Below are positions 8,614 through 17,389 of a stretch of 51,973 nucleotides of DNA, piece by piece (the first letter of the stretch is position 1; each line of letters starts with the position of its first letter). Both the position numbers and the translations under genes were made by a program. The notes beneath the pieces are model-generated. The model was not told the DNA's origin. It was given only the letters and a program-made list of their open reading frames with translations, and did no database searches. The stretch is from Faecousia sp. (GTDB lineage Bacteria; Bacillota; Clostridia; Oscillospirales; Oscillospiraceae), in the NCBI GenBank assembly GCA_029257335.1, contig JARIBV010000050.1, positions 1-51,973 on the forward strand. Direction: 5' to 3'.

Positions 8614-10343
8614 TCGGAACATTTCGCAAAATCTGGAATTTCTCAGACAAAGAACGAGGAAATATCAATAAATCTGTGGCAGTCAGTTTCCTGAATGCGA
8701 TTTTCAGGATGTTTGAGGTCAGCGCAATTTATTTTGTTATCATGGCACTGGTCCGTGGGGACAAGGGAGCAGGGCCTGCATGGACTGCACTGGGCTTCAT
8801 GCTCTTGAGTATTGCGGGAAACGGACTCACCAGCCGATTTTCCAAGCTGCAGCAAACCCACGCCGGCTATTTTATGGCGGCCAATAGGCGAATCCGTCTT
8901 GGAAATCTGTTGAAGAGTGTTCCCATGGGCCAATTCAATGAAAACAGCCTGGGAGAGGTCAGCGGCGTATGCACCACGGTGCTGGGAAATGTAGAGTCTC
9001 TGGTGCCCATGGTGCTGGTGAACATTCTGAGCGGTCTCATCGGAACCGTGGTTTTTACAGGGATGATCCTGCTATTTGATTGGCGCATTGGCCTGATTGC
9101 CGCCGCAGCTATTTTTCTGTATCTGGTGGTTCTGTCTGTCATGGAGAAAAAATTCGCCAAAGAAGCACCCAATGCGCAGAAATCCCAGACGGCCATGACA
9201 GCGGCGGTTTTGGAATATGTACAGGGCATGGGTGTGGTGAAATCCTTCAATTTGAGCGGAAAAGGGGATAAAAGACTGCAAGATGCTCTGGAATTCAACC
9301 GGAAGAGCAACTATGACATTGAATTCCTTCTCACTCCCTACGCCATTGCGCAGGAGCTGATCCTGCAGATTGCAGGGGTAGGCATGATGCTGTCTGCGGT
9401 TTTGCTTTGGCTCCACGGACAGATGACAGTAGCCAATGCGCTGATGAGCATTGTGATGTCTTTCCTTGTCTTTGGGCAAATCAAACTCTTCGGAATGGGC
9501 ATCACCATGATGCGTCTGGCAGATGCCAGCATCGACAGAACCCTTGCCACGGAGCAGATGGAGCAGATGGAAGAGGGAAGCAGACAGCGCGCTCCCAAAA
9601 GCCATGAGATCAAGCTGGAAAATGTACACTTTTCCTATGGGGATCGGGAGATTATCCGGGGGATCTCTGCTTGCCTGCCGGAGCATACCACTACTGCAAT
9701 CATCGGCCCCTCCGGCTCTGGAAAGACCACATTATGCAATCTGATCGCCCGCTTTTGGGATGTGGACAGCGGCAGCATTAAGATCGGCGGCATAGACATT
9801 CGGGACTATACTCTGGAGGCCCTGACGGATCAGCTCAGCGTGGTGTTCCAAAATGTATATCTCTTTGCGGATACCATCGAAAATAATATCAAATTCGGCA
9901 AGCCCAACGCAACGCATCAGGAGGTGGTGGCTGCGGCCCAAAAAGCTTGCTGTGATGATTTCATAGAAAGCCTTCCCCAGGGATATCAGACCGTGATCGG
10001 GGAGGGAGGCGCTTCTCTCTCCGGCGGTGAAAAACAGAGAATCAGCATTGCAAGAGCCTTGCTCAAGGATGCGCCCATCGTGATTTTGGATGAGGCAACC
10101 GCCAATGTAGACCCGGAAAATGAGGACCGTTTGCAGCAGGCTGTGGAAGCGCTGACACGGAACAAGACCATCCTGATGATTGCCCATCGTCTGAAAACCG
10201 TTCGGCATGCAGACCAGGTGCTTGTGGTGGACCATGGACAGATCGTCCAGCACGGAACCCATGAGGAACTGATTGCGCAGAAGGGCATCTATGCAGACTT
10301 TGTGACGGAACGGCAGAAAGCAATCGGCTGGAAATTGAATTAA
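8610..10343 (+). CDS. ABC half-transporter, second subunit of pair 1
   Basis: 577 residues with the same fold as its partner: TM domain about 20-300, then ATPase domain with Walker A G-P-S-G-S-G-K-T-T near 368, Q-loop V-F-Q-N-V-Y-L-F, signature L-S-G-G-E-K-Q-R, Walker B V-I-L-D-E-A-T-A-N-V-D and M-I-A-H-R-L. All catalytic positions are canonical, so neither ATP site in the presumed heterodimer is degenerate, unlike many heterodimeric exporters. The start codon overlaps the stop of the previous gene, indicating coupled translation. A strong terminator follows at once, ending the first cassette. Confidence 0.85.
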   Translation: MIGTFRKIWNFSDKERGNINKSVAVSFLNAIFRMFEVSAIYFVIMALVRGDKGAGPAWTALGFMLLSIAGNGLTSRFSKLQQTHAGYFMAANRRIRLGNLLKSVPMGQFNENSLGEVSGVCTTVLGNVESLVPMVLVNILSGLIGTVVFTGMILLFDWRIGLIAAAAIFLYLVVLSVMEKKFAKEAPNAQKSQTAMTAAVLEYVQGMGVVKSFNLSGKGDKRLQDALEFNRKSNYDIEFLLTPYAIAQELILQIAGVGMMLSAVLLWLHGQMTVANALMSIVMSFLVFGQIKLFGMGITMMRLADASIDRTLATEQMEQMEEGSRQRAPKSHEIKLENVHFSYGDREIIRGISACLPEHTTTAIIGPSGSGKTTLCNLIARFWDVDSGSIKIGGIDIRDYTLEALTDQLSVVFQNVYLFADTIENNIKFGKPNATHQEVVAAAQKACCDDFIESLPQGYQTVIGEGGASLSGGEKQRISIARALLKDAPIVILDEATANVDPENEDRLQQAVEALTRNKTILMIAHRLKTVRHADQVLVVDHGQIVQHGTHEELIAQKGIYADFVTERQKAIGWKLN

Positions 10344-10354
10344 CTTGAATACAG

Positions 10355-10400
10355 GTACCGCCAAAATCGGGAGATCCCTTGATTTTGGCGGTACTTTTTT
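10355..10400 (+). terminator. Strong intrinsic terminator of cassette 1
   Basis: GTACCGCCAAAATC (10355-10368) pairs perfectly over 14 bases with GATTTTGGCGGTAC (10381-10394), followed by TTTTTT. Confidence 0.95.
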
Positions 10401-10411
10401 CATTGGGCCGC

Positions 10412-10440
10412 TTGACAAATTGGGATGAGATCTGTATAAT
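10412..10440 (+). promoter_or_regulatory. Consensus sigma-A promoter of the second TetR cassette
   Basis: TTGACA (10412-10417), 17 bases, TATAAT (10435-10440). Same perfect design as the 6098 promoter. Confidence 0.9.
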
Positions 10441-10446
10441 AACTAC

Positions 10447-10467
10447 ATTATCGATAATCTAATTATC
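10447..10467 (+). promoter_or_regulatory. Overlapping palindromes, probable TetR operator
   Basis: ATTATCGATAAT (10447-10458) is a perfect palindrome. Its right half, GATAAT, also pairs with ATTATC at 10462-10467 across three bases. The block sits just after the -10 box, as in cassette 1. The hexamers resemble those of a Fur box, but order and spacing differ, so self-repression by the TetR protein is the simpler reading. Confidence 0.6.
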
Positions 10468-10490
10468 AATCAAAAGAAAGGAGTGGTACA

Positions 10491-11114
10491 TTGGCAACAG
10501 CGGATCGCAGCATTGACCCTCGACTCATGCAAAGTGCCAAGCAACATTTTTTGCAGCATGGCTTTCAGGATTCTTCTCTGAAAGAGATCTGCAAGGACGC
10601 AGGCATTACCACCGGGGCGATCTACAATCGCTTCAAGGGCAAGGAGGAATTGTTTGATGCCTTGGTGGAAGATACGGTACGGGACCTGTATGCACAGGCC
10701 GAGAAGAGGGGCGATGTGGACCTGGCGGGCATTTCGGATGAAGAATTGGTGAAGGCCTGGGAGATGGACGAAGATGCCATGATGGGCTGGTTTGATTTCC
10801 TATATGAGCGATATGACGGGTTCATGCTGCTGCTTTGCAGCTCGGAAGGAACAAAATGGTCCAATTTTGAACATGATTGGGTCAACATCATGACGCAGTA
10901 TACGGAAGCATTTTTAGAAGAGGCGCAAAGGAGAGGCCTGGTGGACAAGGCAATCACTAAAAGTGAGCTGCATGTTCTGTTGTCCTCCTTTTGGACCACG
11001 GTCTATGAGCCGTTCATCCATGGATTTGACCGAAATGATATTTTATCCCATTGTCAGATCATATGCCGCTTATTTGATTGGCACCATGCCATGGGATTCA
11101 AAGCGAAGCCCTGA
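10491..11114 (+). CDS. TetR/AcrR-family regulator of cassette 2, TTG start
   Basis: 207 residues starting at TTG 10491, with AAAGGAG seven bases upstream and no better ATG. The helix-turn-helix reads A-K-Q-H-F-L-Q-H-G-F, S-L-K-E-I-C-K-D-A-G-I-T, T-G-A-I-Y-N-R-F-K-G-K-E-E-L-F, followed by a helical ligand domain. It resembles the 6170 regulator in the DNA-binding part but differs in the ligand part (M-D-E-D-A-M-M-G-W-F-D-F-L-Y-E-R-Y versus N-H-E-I-V-R-L-I-D-Y-I-Y-D-H-F), suggesting duplicated cassettes with separate ligands. It precedes the second ABC pair. Confidence 0.88.
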   Translation: MATADRSIDPRLMQSAKQHFLQHGFQDSSLKEICKDAGITTGAIYNRFKGKEELFDALVEDTVRDLYAQAEKRGDVDLAGISDEELVKAWEMDEDAMMGWFDFLYERYDGFMLLLCSSEGTKWSNFEHDWVNIMTQYTEAFLEEAQRRGLVDKAITKSELHVLLSSFWTTVYEPFIHGFDRNDILSHCQIICRLFDWHHAMGFKAKP

Positions 11115-11119
11115 CATCC

Positions 11120-11145
11120 GCCTCCCCCTTTTTCAGGTGGGAGGC
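11120..11145 (+). other. Hairpin between tetR and ABC pair 2
   Basis: GCCTCCC (11120-11126) pairs with GGGAGGC (11139-11145). Like the 6796 hairpin, it lies between the regulator and the GTTAG site and lacks a T-run on its 3' side. Confidence 0.5.
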
Positions 11146-11161
11146 AAAACAAAATCCGGAA

Positions 11162-11177
11162 GTTAGCCTATACTAAC
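11162..11177 (+). promoter_or_regulatory. GTTAG-N6-CTAAC operator, site 2
   Basis: GTTAGCCTATACTAAC immediately precedes the AAAAAGGAGG ribosome binding site of the second ABC pair, the same placement as site 1. Confidence 0.7.
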
Positions 11178-11193
11178 CAAAAAGGAGGAACCT

Positions 11194-12948
11194 ATGTTTC
11201 AGAAAGTATTGAATTACGCCGGAGAAAAGCGTCGGCTGACCTATCTGGCAGCGCTGCTTATGCTGGCGGGAACCATTTGCAGCGTGATTCCCTATCTCTT
11301 TATCTATCAGCTGCTGAAGCCTCTGCTGCTGAAAGAAGCCATTACCTTTGACTATGTGATATGGCGGCTGGGGGGAATCGCTCTGTGTGCCGTCCTGTAT
11401 GCGGCATTATATATAAAGGGACTGGATCTGTCTCATTATGCCGCCTATCACACTCTGAAAAACCTGCGGATCTCTTTGCAGGGCACATTGGAGCAGCAGC
11501 CTCTTGGAATGATTCAGGAGAAGGGCGTGGGGGCGATCAAAAAGCTGTTTACAGATGATATTGAAACCATTGAGCTGCTGCTGGCCCATGCTTTGCCGGA
11601 GGGCTTTGCGAATTTGACAATGCCGATTCTGATTTACATTGCAATGTTTTTTGTTGACTGGAAGCTGGCGCTGCTCAGCCTGGCCTCTCTTCCTCTGGGA
11701 ATTCTTTCCATGGGCATGATGTTTCGTTCCGGCATGAGCAAGATGGGCCCCTACTATGAAGCGGGACAGAAAATGAACAACACCATCATTGAGTATATCA
11801 ATGGCATGGAAGTGGTCAAGGTGTTTAACCGCTCCGGTGACAGCTATAAACGGCTGGAGCGTGACATTGTGAACTATCGGGATTTTACCCTGGACTGGTT
11901 CCGAAGCTGCTGGCCGTGGATGGCGCTTTATAACAGTATGATTCCAACGGTGGCCCTGGTCACGCTTCCTCTGGGAGCGTATTTTGTACTGACCGGCCTG
12001 TCAACGCTCCCAGACCTGGCTCTGGTGCTGTGTATGTCCTTCGGCATCGGTGCACCTCTGCTGCGGGCCTTGAGCTTTGCATCAACCCTGCCTCAGATCA
12101 ACTATAAAATTGAGGAACTGGAAAAAGCCATGGCCGGTGCGCCTCTTCAGCAGAAGGAACAGGAGTTCCGGGGAAAGGACCATCACATCCGGTTTGAGGA
12201 TGTACACTTTTCCTACGAGGAGACGGAGGTACTCCATGGAATCACATTGGACATTCCGGAAGGAGGAATGACGGCGCTTGTGGGAGAGTCCGGAAGCGGA
12301 AAATCTACGCTGGCAAAGCTTCTGGTCCATTTTTATGATGTTACGCAAGGCAGCATACGGCTGGGAGGCCAGGACATCCGGGACATGCGTCTGGAGGCGC
12401 TGAACCGTCAGATTTCCTATGTGGCCCAGGAACAGTTCCTGTTCAATACCAGTCTTCTGGAGAATATCCGACAGGGGAATTTGTCAGCAACCGACGAGCA
12501 GGTCATGGCGGCGGCTGAAAAGGCACAGTGCGGAGAATTTCTCAAACGCCTGCCTCAGGGAATTCATACCATGGCCGGAGATGGAGGAAAACAGCTTTCC
12601 GGCGGCGAGCGGCAGAGAATCTCTCTGGCCAGAGCCATCCTGAAAAACGCCCCCATCGTTGTATTGGATGAAGCCACCGCTTTTATGGACCCGGAGAATG
12701 AGGAGCGGATGAATGAGGCCATATCCGAAGTGATCCGCAATAAGACCGTGATCGTGATTGCGCACAGGCTCCAATCCATCACCCGGGCAGACCGGATCTG
12801 TGTGCTGGATCAGGGGAATCTGGTGGCGGCAGGAACCCACAAGGAATTGCTGCAAGGATGTGAAAAGTATCAGCAGCTGTGGAAAGCGGCTGAGGAAAGC
12901 TATGCATGGGGAGTAGAGACCACACATATGGGAGGTGACCAGGTATGA
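11194..12948 (+). CDS. ABC half-transporter, first subunit of pair 2
   Basis: 584 residues: TM domain (about 15-310) plus ATPase domain. Motifs are Walker A G-E-S-G-S-G-K-S-T near 365, Q-loop V-A-Q-E-Q-F-L-F, signature L-S-G-G-E-R-Q-R, Walker B V-V-L-D-E-A-T-A-F-M-D and V-I-A-H-R-L. It is related to the 6871 product, sharing I-E-Y-I-x-G-x-E-V-[IV]-K-x-F-N, so cassette 2 looks like an old duplication of cassette 1. It overlaps the next gene by four bases. The substrate is unknown; the island suggests heme, porphyrin or a metallophore. Confidence 0.85.
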   Translation: MFQKVLNYAGEKRRLTYLAALLMLAGTICSVIPYLFIYQLLKPLLLKEAITFDYVIWRLGGIALCAVLYAALYIKGLDLSHYAAYHTLKNLRISLQGTLEQQPLGMIQEKGVGAIKKLFTDDIETIELLLAHALPEGFANLTMPILIYIAMFFVDWKLALLSLASLPLGILSMGMMFRSGMSKMGPYYEAGQKMNNTIIEYINGMEVVKVFNRSGDSYKRLERDIVNYRDFTLDWFRSCWPWMALYNSMIPTVALVTLPLGAYFVLTGLSTLPDLALVLCMSFGIGAPLLRALSFASTLPQINYKIEELEKAMAGAPLQQKEQEFRGKDHHIRFEDVHFSYEETEVLHGITLDIPEGGMTALVGESGSGKSTLAKLLVHFYDVTQGSIRLGGQDIRDMRLEALNRQISYVAQEQFLFNTSLLENIRQGNLSATDEQVMAAAEKAQCGEFLKRLPQGIHTMAGDGGKQLSGGERQRISLARAILKNAPIVVLDEATAFMDPENEERMNEAISEVIRNKTVIVIAHRLQSITRADRICVLDQGNLVAAGTHKELLQGCEKYQQLWKAAEESYAWGVETTHMGGDQV

Positions 12949-14705
12949 TTCAGTTAATCAGACGGATATTAAAGCTCTCCGGAAAATACAAAGGGCGAAT
13001 CCGGGCGGCATTTATCTTTTCATTTTTGAAGGCAATGCTGAAGGTTTCCCCCATTATGCTGTCGTTTGTTGCCCTCAGCGCAATCTATCAGGGAACCATG
13101 GACGAAGAATTTTGTCTGTGGCTTGGTGTGGGAATGGTAGTTTGCCTTCTGCTCACCACGGTGTCTCAGCTGCTGTCCGATCGGCTCCAATCCACGGCAG
13201 GCTATCAGCTGTTTGCCGATATCAGAATGGACCTGGGCAAGCACCTGAGAAAAATGCCAATGGGTTATTTTACAGAGGGAAATCTGGGGAAAATCAGCTC
13301 GGTGATTTCCACGGATATGCTGTTTATTGAAGAAAATGCCATGTCTGTATTGGCAGACATGATGAGCTTCATCTTTTCACAGTGTGTTACCGTGATCTTT
13401 TTATGCTTTTTCAATCTGTGGCTGGGCCTTGCTGCGGCTGTTTTGTGTCTGATCCTCTGCCTGATTGCCCGGGGAATGAACAATGATGCGCTGTTTTATT
13501 CCGCAGTACGCCAGCAGCAGAGCGAAAACCTGACCAATGCGGTGCTGGACTTTACGGAGGGCATGGGGATTATAAAGACCTACAATCTCCTTGGAGAGCA
13601 CTCACGGGAGCTTACCCGAAACTTTGAAGAGAGCTGCCGGGCAAACATTGCCTTTGAGAAAAATCAGGCGCCCTGGGCCACGTGCTTGTATACGGGGTAT
13701 GGAATTGCATCGGCCCTTGTACTGGCAGTGGCATCGGGTCTGTTCCTCGGCGGCAGGCTGTCTGCTTTGCATTTTATCGGAATGCTTCTTTTTGTGCTGG
13801 AGCTGTTTGTTCCTCTGAAGGCGCTGTATAGCCAGGCCACCAGACTGACGGTAATGAACAGCTGCCTGGACCGCATCGAGCAGGTCTTTCAGCAGCCGGA
13901 GCTGGCAGATAATGGCACACAGCACATCTCCGGGGCGTATGAAGGACCGGAGGTAGAGTTTCGCAATGTGAGCTTTGGCTATGGCGAGCAGGAAGTGCTG
14001 CATCAGGTGTCCTTTGCGCTGGAAAAAAATCAGATGGTGGCCCTGGTAGGACCTTCCGGGGGAGGAAAGTCCACAATCGCCAGTCTGCTGGCACGGTTTT
14101 GGGACATCCGGCAGGGCGAGATCCGAATTCGGGGAAAAAACATCAGAGACATTCCGCTTTCGGAGCTTATGGAGCAGATCAGCATGGTGTTTCAGCGGGT
14201 GTATCTGTTCCAGGACACAATCTACAATAATATATCCATCGGACGCCCGGATGCCACCAGGGAAGAGGTGGTGGAGGCGGCAAAAAAGGCCCGGTGCTAT
14301 GACTTTATCATGGACCTTCCCGACGGCTTTGATACGGTGATCGGAGAGGGGGGTGCCACTCTTTCCGGAGGAGAAAAGCAGCGGCTCTCCATCGCCCGGT
14401 GTATTCTGAAGGATGCGCCCATTGTGATCCTGGATGAGGCCACTGCCAATGTAGATGTGGATAACGAGAGCTATATCCAACAGGCAATCAGTGAACTGTG
14501 CCGGGGAAAAACACTTCTGGTCATTGCTCATCGCCTGAATACCATTCGGAACGCCCACCAAATCAAAGTCATTTCGGATGGCAGAATTGTGCAGTCCGGC
14601 AGTCATGAGGAGCTGATGCATCAGGAGGGAATCTATCGGAATTTTGTAAAGCTGCGGACCGGCAGCTTGGGGTGGAATAAAAGCCGAGACCTTCCACCAT
14701 GTTAA
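12945..14705 (+). CDS. ABC half-transporter, second subunit of pair 2
   Basis: 586 residues, TM domain followed by an ATPase domain with Walker A G-P-S-G-G-G-K-S-T near 369, Q-loop V-F-Q-R-V-Y-L-F, signature L-S-G-G-E-K-Q-R, Walker B V-I-L-D-E-A-T-A-N-V-D and V-I-A-H-R-L. All ATPase residues are intact. It pairs with the upstream half-transporter through an ATGA overlap. No terminator is evident after it; the importer promoter begins only 13 bases downstream, so read-through into the importer operon is possible. Confidence 0.85.
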   Translation: MIQLIRRILKLSGKYKGRIRAAFIFSFLKAMLKVSPIMLSFVALSAIYQGTMDEEFCLWLGVGMVVCLLLTTVSQLLSDRLQSTAGYQLFADIRMDLGKHLRKMPMGYFTEGNLGKISSVISTDMLFIEENAMSVLADMMSFIFSQCVTVIFLCFFNLWLGLAAAVLCLILCLIARGMNNDALFYSAVRQQQSENLTNAVLDFTEGMGIIKTYNLLGEHSRELTRNFEESCRANIAFEKNQAPWATCLYTGYGIASALVLAVASGLFLGGRLSALHFIGMLLFVLELFVPLKALYSQATRLTVMNSCLDRIEQVFQQPELADNGTQHISGAYEGPEVEFRNVSFGYGEQEVLHQVSFALEKNQMVALVGPSGGGKSTIASLLARFWDIRQGEIRIRGKNIRDIPLSELMEQISMVFQRVYLFQDTIYNNISIGRPDATREEVVEAAKKARCYDFIMDLPDGFDTVIGEGGATLSGGEKQRLSIARCILKDAPIVILDEATANVDVDNESYIQQAISELCRGKTLLVIAHRLNTIRNAHQIKVISDGRIVQSGSHEELMHQEGIYRNFVKLRTGSLGWNKSRDLPPC

Positions 14706-14717
14706 AGAGAGTTATCG

Positions 14718-14746
14718 TTGACAAGTGCCCATAGATGTGCTACTAT
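14718..14746 (+). promoter_or_regulatory. Sigma-A promoter of the Nik/Dpp-type importer
   Basis: TTGACA (14718-14723), 17 bases, TACTAT (14741-14746). A GTTAG-type palindrome begins two bases after the -10 box. Confidence 0.85.
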
Positions 14747-14747
14747 A

Positions 14748-14763
14748 GTTAGCGCAAACTAAC
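14748..14763 (+). promoter_or_regulatory. GTTAG-N6-CTAAC operator, site 3
   Basis: GTTAGCGCAAACTAAC covers the expected transcription start, where a bound repressor would block initiation. Confidence 0.8.
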
Positions 14764-14765
14764 CT

Positions 14766-14798
14766 AAAAACAACATCTCGTTGCGAGGTGTTGTTTTT
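14766..14798 (+). terminator. Leader hairpin, possible attenuator
   Basis: AAAAACAACATCTCG (14766-14780) pairs with CGAGGTGTTGTTTTT (14784-14798) with one T-G pair. The 3' arm ends in a T-run. It lies in the short leader between two GTTAG operators and could reduce read-through. Confidence 0.6.
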
Positions 14799-14808
14799 AG
14801 AACGTTTA

Positions 14809-14824
14809 GTTAGTTTAGACTAAC
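14809..14824 (+). promoter_or_regulatory. GTTAG-N6-CTAAC operator, site 4
   Basis: GTTAGTTTAGACTAAC, extended to TAGTTAG/CTAACTA arms, lies just before the GGGAGAG ribosome binding site of the importer. A second site in this leader, 61 bases from site 3. Confidence 0.75.
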
Positions 14825-14839
14825 TACAATGGGAGAGAT

Positions 14840-15781
14840 ATGATGAAACGATATATGGCAAAGCGCCTGGTCAGCGCAGTCGTTGTTCTGCTGGGAGTCA
14901 GCATTCTGAGTTTTGTCCTGGTGGCCCTGTCCGGCAAAGACCCGGCTGAAATTATGGCACGCAGGGGAACCTTAAATGCAACCGCAGAGCAGGTTGAAAT
15001 GGTTCGCTCTGAAATGGGACTGGATCAGCCTTTTCCTGTGCGGTATCTCCAGTGGCTGAAGGGGTTGTTTACCGGGAACATGGGAGAGGCCTTCTACACC
15101 CACAAACCGATTGCGCAGGATTTAAAGCAATATCTTCCGGTTTCCATGCATCTGGTGGCCCTTTCACTGCTGTGGATCATTTTGCTCTGTGTGCCGATCA
15201 GCCTGATCTGTGCCCGCTGGCGCAACACGGCAGCAGACCATGTGATCCGATGGATCTCCATGGTTGGGATCTGCATGCCTACCTTCTGGTTGGGGTTTCT
15301 GCTTTTGCTGGGCTTTGCCGTACATCTGGGATGGTTCCATGTTCTGCCGGACCCGGGAATCAAGGGATATCTGCTGCCCTCCTTTACACTGGCGCTTCCC
15401 TGCGCCTGTGGCCTGATTCGGCTGATGCGTTCGGCGCTGCTGGCGGAATCCGGCGCAGATTATGTACAGTACGCAAAAGCCAGAGGGCTGTCCGCTTCCC
15501 GGATTTTGATGCGTCATATGCTGCGCAATGCCATGCCACCGGTTTTTACGCTGTTCTGCCAATATCTGGGCTATCTGGTGGCCGGCAGTGTGGTGGTGGA
15601 AAGTGTATTTTCTGTCAGCGGTCTGGGGACTTATCTGGTGAACTGTGTCACAGCGGCGGATGCGACTGCCACTGCAACCTGTATTGTCATCATTGCCGGC
15701 ATCTTTGTGGCGGCAAATTTGGTGGCCGATGTTGTGAACCGACTGCTTTGTCCATGGATGGTGAGGGAAGATCATGTGTAA
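14840..15781 (+). CDS. ABC importer permease, NikB/DppB type
   Basis: 313 residues with six TM helices: an N-terminal helix, a periplasmic-side stretch with G-L-D-Q-P-F-P-V-R-Y-L-Q-W-L, then the binding-protein-dependent permease domain. The coupling-helix motif appears as D-Y-V-Q-Y-A-K-A-R-G-L-S near 210, characteristic of DppB/NikB/OppB. It forms the channel with the next gene's product, importing nickel, opine metallophores, heme or peptides in different relatives. Two ATGs (14840, 14843) are possible starts. It overlaps the next gene by eight bases. Confidence 0.88.
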   Translation: MMKRYMAKRLVSAVVVLLGVSILSFVLVALSGKDPAEIMARRGTLNATAEQVEMVRSEMGLDQPFPVRYLQWLKGLFTGNMGEAFYTHKPIAQDLKQYLPVSMHLVALSLLWIILLCVPISLICARWRNTAADHVIRWISMVGICMPTFWLGFLLLLGFAVHLGWFHVLPDPGIKGYLLPSFTLALPCACGLIRLMRSALLAESGADYVQYAKARGLSASRILMRHMLRNAMPPVFTLFCQYLGYLVAGSVVVESVFSVSGLGTYLVNCVTAADATATATCIVIIAGIFVAANLVADVVNRLLCPWMVREDHV

Positions 15782-16598
15782 AAAACTACTCAAAGATCCA
15801 CAGGCACTGGTTGGCCTTGTGTTGATCGTCTTGGTTCTGGGCGTTGCCCTGTTGGCACCGGTGCTTGCACCCAATGATCCAAAGCTGATCGATACCACCG
15901 GAAAGTATCTTCCGCCCGGAGGCAGATATCCTCTGGGAACGGATCAGCTGGGCCGCTGCGTTTTGTCCCGGCTCTTATATGGCGCCAGATATTCCATTGT
16001 AATCAGCATTCCCACCTTGTTGGCGCTTTCTGTCATTGGGCTGCTGGTGGGGACCGTCAGCGTCTGTGCCGGAAAAAAGGTGGATTTTACACTGAACATG
16101 GTCTGTGATGTTTTTATCGCCTTTCCCGCCTTGATTATTGCCATTGCGGTGATTGGGGTCCTTGGAAAGGGGATTGAAAATATTGCGATATCCGTGCTGA
16201 TAGCTACCTGGGCATGGTTTGTTCGTGTGGTCCGCTCCTATGCATTGACGGAAATGGGCAGAGATTACATACTGGCGGCACGCATTTCCGGATGCAATAC
16301 CATGAAAATAGTTTTTCAGCATTTGCTTCCCAATATTATCCCGCAATTTTTGGTATATGTGAGTACCAGCATGGCCTCGGCCATTATTATGGTGTCCAGC
16401 TTTGCCTTCCTTGGACTGGGACTTCCTGCGGGGACTCCGGAGTGGGGGGCCATGCTCAACGATGCCCGCACGGGGTTATACAGTCATCCAGAGCTGCTGC
16501 TGTATCCCGGCCTTTGCATTTTGCTTACCTCGGCGGGCTTCAACCTGTTTGGAGAAGCCCTTCGAGATCATTTGACCCCGGAGGAGACAAGCCTATGA
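15774..16598 (+). CDS. ABC importer permease, NikC/DppC type
   Basis: 274 residues; an N-terminal helix with L-A-P-V-L-A-P-N-D-P-K-L and Y-P-L-G-T-D-Q-L-G-R-C-V-L-S-R-L-L-Y-G-A-R is the DppC/NikC hallmark. The permease domain carries the coupling motif D-Y-I-L-A-A-R-I-S-G-C. It partners the 14840 permease. The start overlaps the upstream stop and its stop overlaps the next start (ATGA), so the subunits are translationally coupled. Confidence 0.88.
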   Translation: MCKKLLKDPQALVGLVLIVLVLGVALLAPVLAPNDPKLIDTTGKYLPPGGRYPLGTDQLGRCVLSRLLYGARYSIVISIPTLLALSVIGLLVGTVSVCAGKKVDFTLNMVCDVFIAFPALIIAIAVIGVLGKGIENIAISVLIATWAWFVRVVRSYALTEMGRDYILAARISGCNTMKIVFQHLLPNIIPQFLVYVSTSMASAIIMVSSFAFLGLGLPAGTPEWGAMLNDARTGLYSHPELLLYPGLCILLTSAGFNLFGEALRDHLTPEETSL

Positions 16599-17386
16599 AT
16601 CTCTGTGTAAAAGACCTGTGTATTACAGCCAATCGGGAAAACAAAGCACTTGTCCGGGGCATCGGCTTTTCTGTTTCACAGGGGGAATCCCTGATTTTAC
16701 TGGGACAGTCCGGCAGCGGCAAGACCCTGACCTGCCGGGCCGTTATGGGACTTTTGGAACCGAGACGCTTTTCTGCCCGGGGAGAGATCCTGTTGGACGG
16801 GCGAAATCTGCTGACATTATCCCTCCGGGAGCGGCAGAAAATCTATGGGGGAGAGCTGGCGTTCATTCCACAAAATCCCATGACCGCGCTGGACCCCTCC
16901 ATGCGAATCGGTGCACAGATGGATGAGACCCTGGCCCTGCACAGCCCGCTTTCAAAAGCGGAACGCAGGAAGAAAATTCTGGAAAGCCTGTCCGAAGCGG
17001 GGCTGCCGGATGCTGCGGGGATCTATGGAGCATACCCTTACATGTTGTCCGGCGGTATGCTTCAACGAGTGCTGATTGCCATGACGATGATGGGAGATGC
17101 CAAAATCGTCATTGCAGACGAGCCCACAACCGCTCTGGATGTGGTCCATCGCAATGAAACCATACATTCTTTTTTGCAGCTTCGGCAAAATGGAGTTGGG
17201 ATTATGATGGTGACCCACGATTTTTCCGTGGCGGTACAGCTGGGAGGCCATGTGATGATTATGAAAGATGGAATCATAGTAGAGCACGGCTCGGTGCATG
17301 AGGTTTTGACCAATCCCCGTGCGCCCTATACCCGGGCCCTGATTGCGGCCTCGTCGCTTTCCCACACACGAACCGGGGAGGTGTGA
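16595..17386 (+). CDS. ABC importer ATPase, NikD/DppD type
   Basis: 263 residues from the ATG at 16595, which overlaps the permease stop. Walker A is G-Q-S-G-S-G-K-T near 38, Q-loop I-P-Q-N-P-M-T-A-L-D-P, signature L-S-G-G-M-L-Q-R-V-L-I, Walker B I-V-I-A-D-E-P-T-T-A-L-D, and the switch histidine lies in M-M-V-T-H-D-F. This is the first of the two ATPases that Nik/Dpp importers use as a heterodimer. The usual C-terminal cysteine-rich oligopeptide extension of DppD is missing, which fits the shorter NikD form. Confidence 0.87.
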   Translation: MNLCVKDLCITANRENKALVRGIGFSVSQGESLILLGQSGSGKTLTCRAVMGLLEPRRFSARGEILLDGRNLLTLSLRERQKIYGGELAFIPQNPMTALDPSMRIGAQMDETLALHSPLSKAERRKKILESLSEAGLPDAAGIYGAYPYMLSGGMLQRVLIAMTMMGDAKIVIADEPTTALDVVHRNETIHSFLQLRQNGVGIMMVTHDFSVAVQLGGHVMIMKDGIIVEHGSVHEVLTNPRAPYTRALIAASSLSHTRTGEV

Positions 17387-17389
17387 CAG

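Noticed and set aside
10447..10467. Fur box at the second TetR promoter
   Set aside because: The hexamers match Fur half-sites, but order and spacing differ from the usual 6-6-1-6 layout, and the position equals that of the self-operator in the first cassette.
6871..14705. Degenerate ATP site in the ABC half-transporter pairs
   Set aside because: Checked Walker A, Walker B glutamate, signature and switch histidine in all four; every site is canonical.
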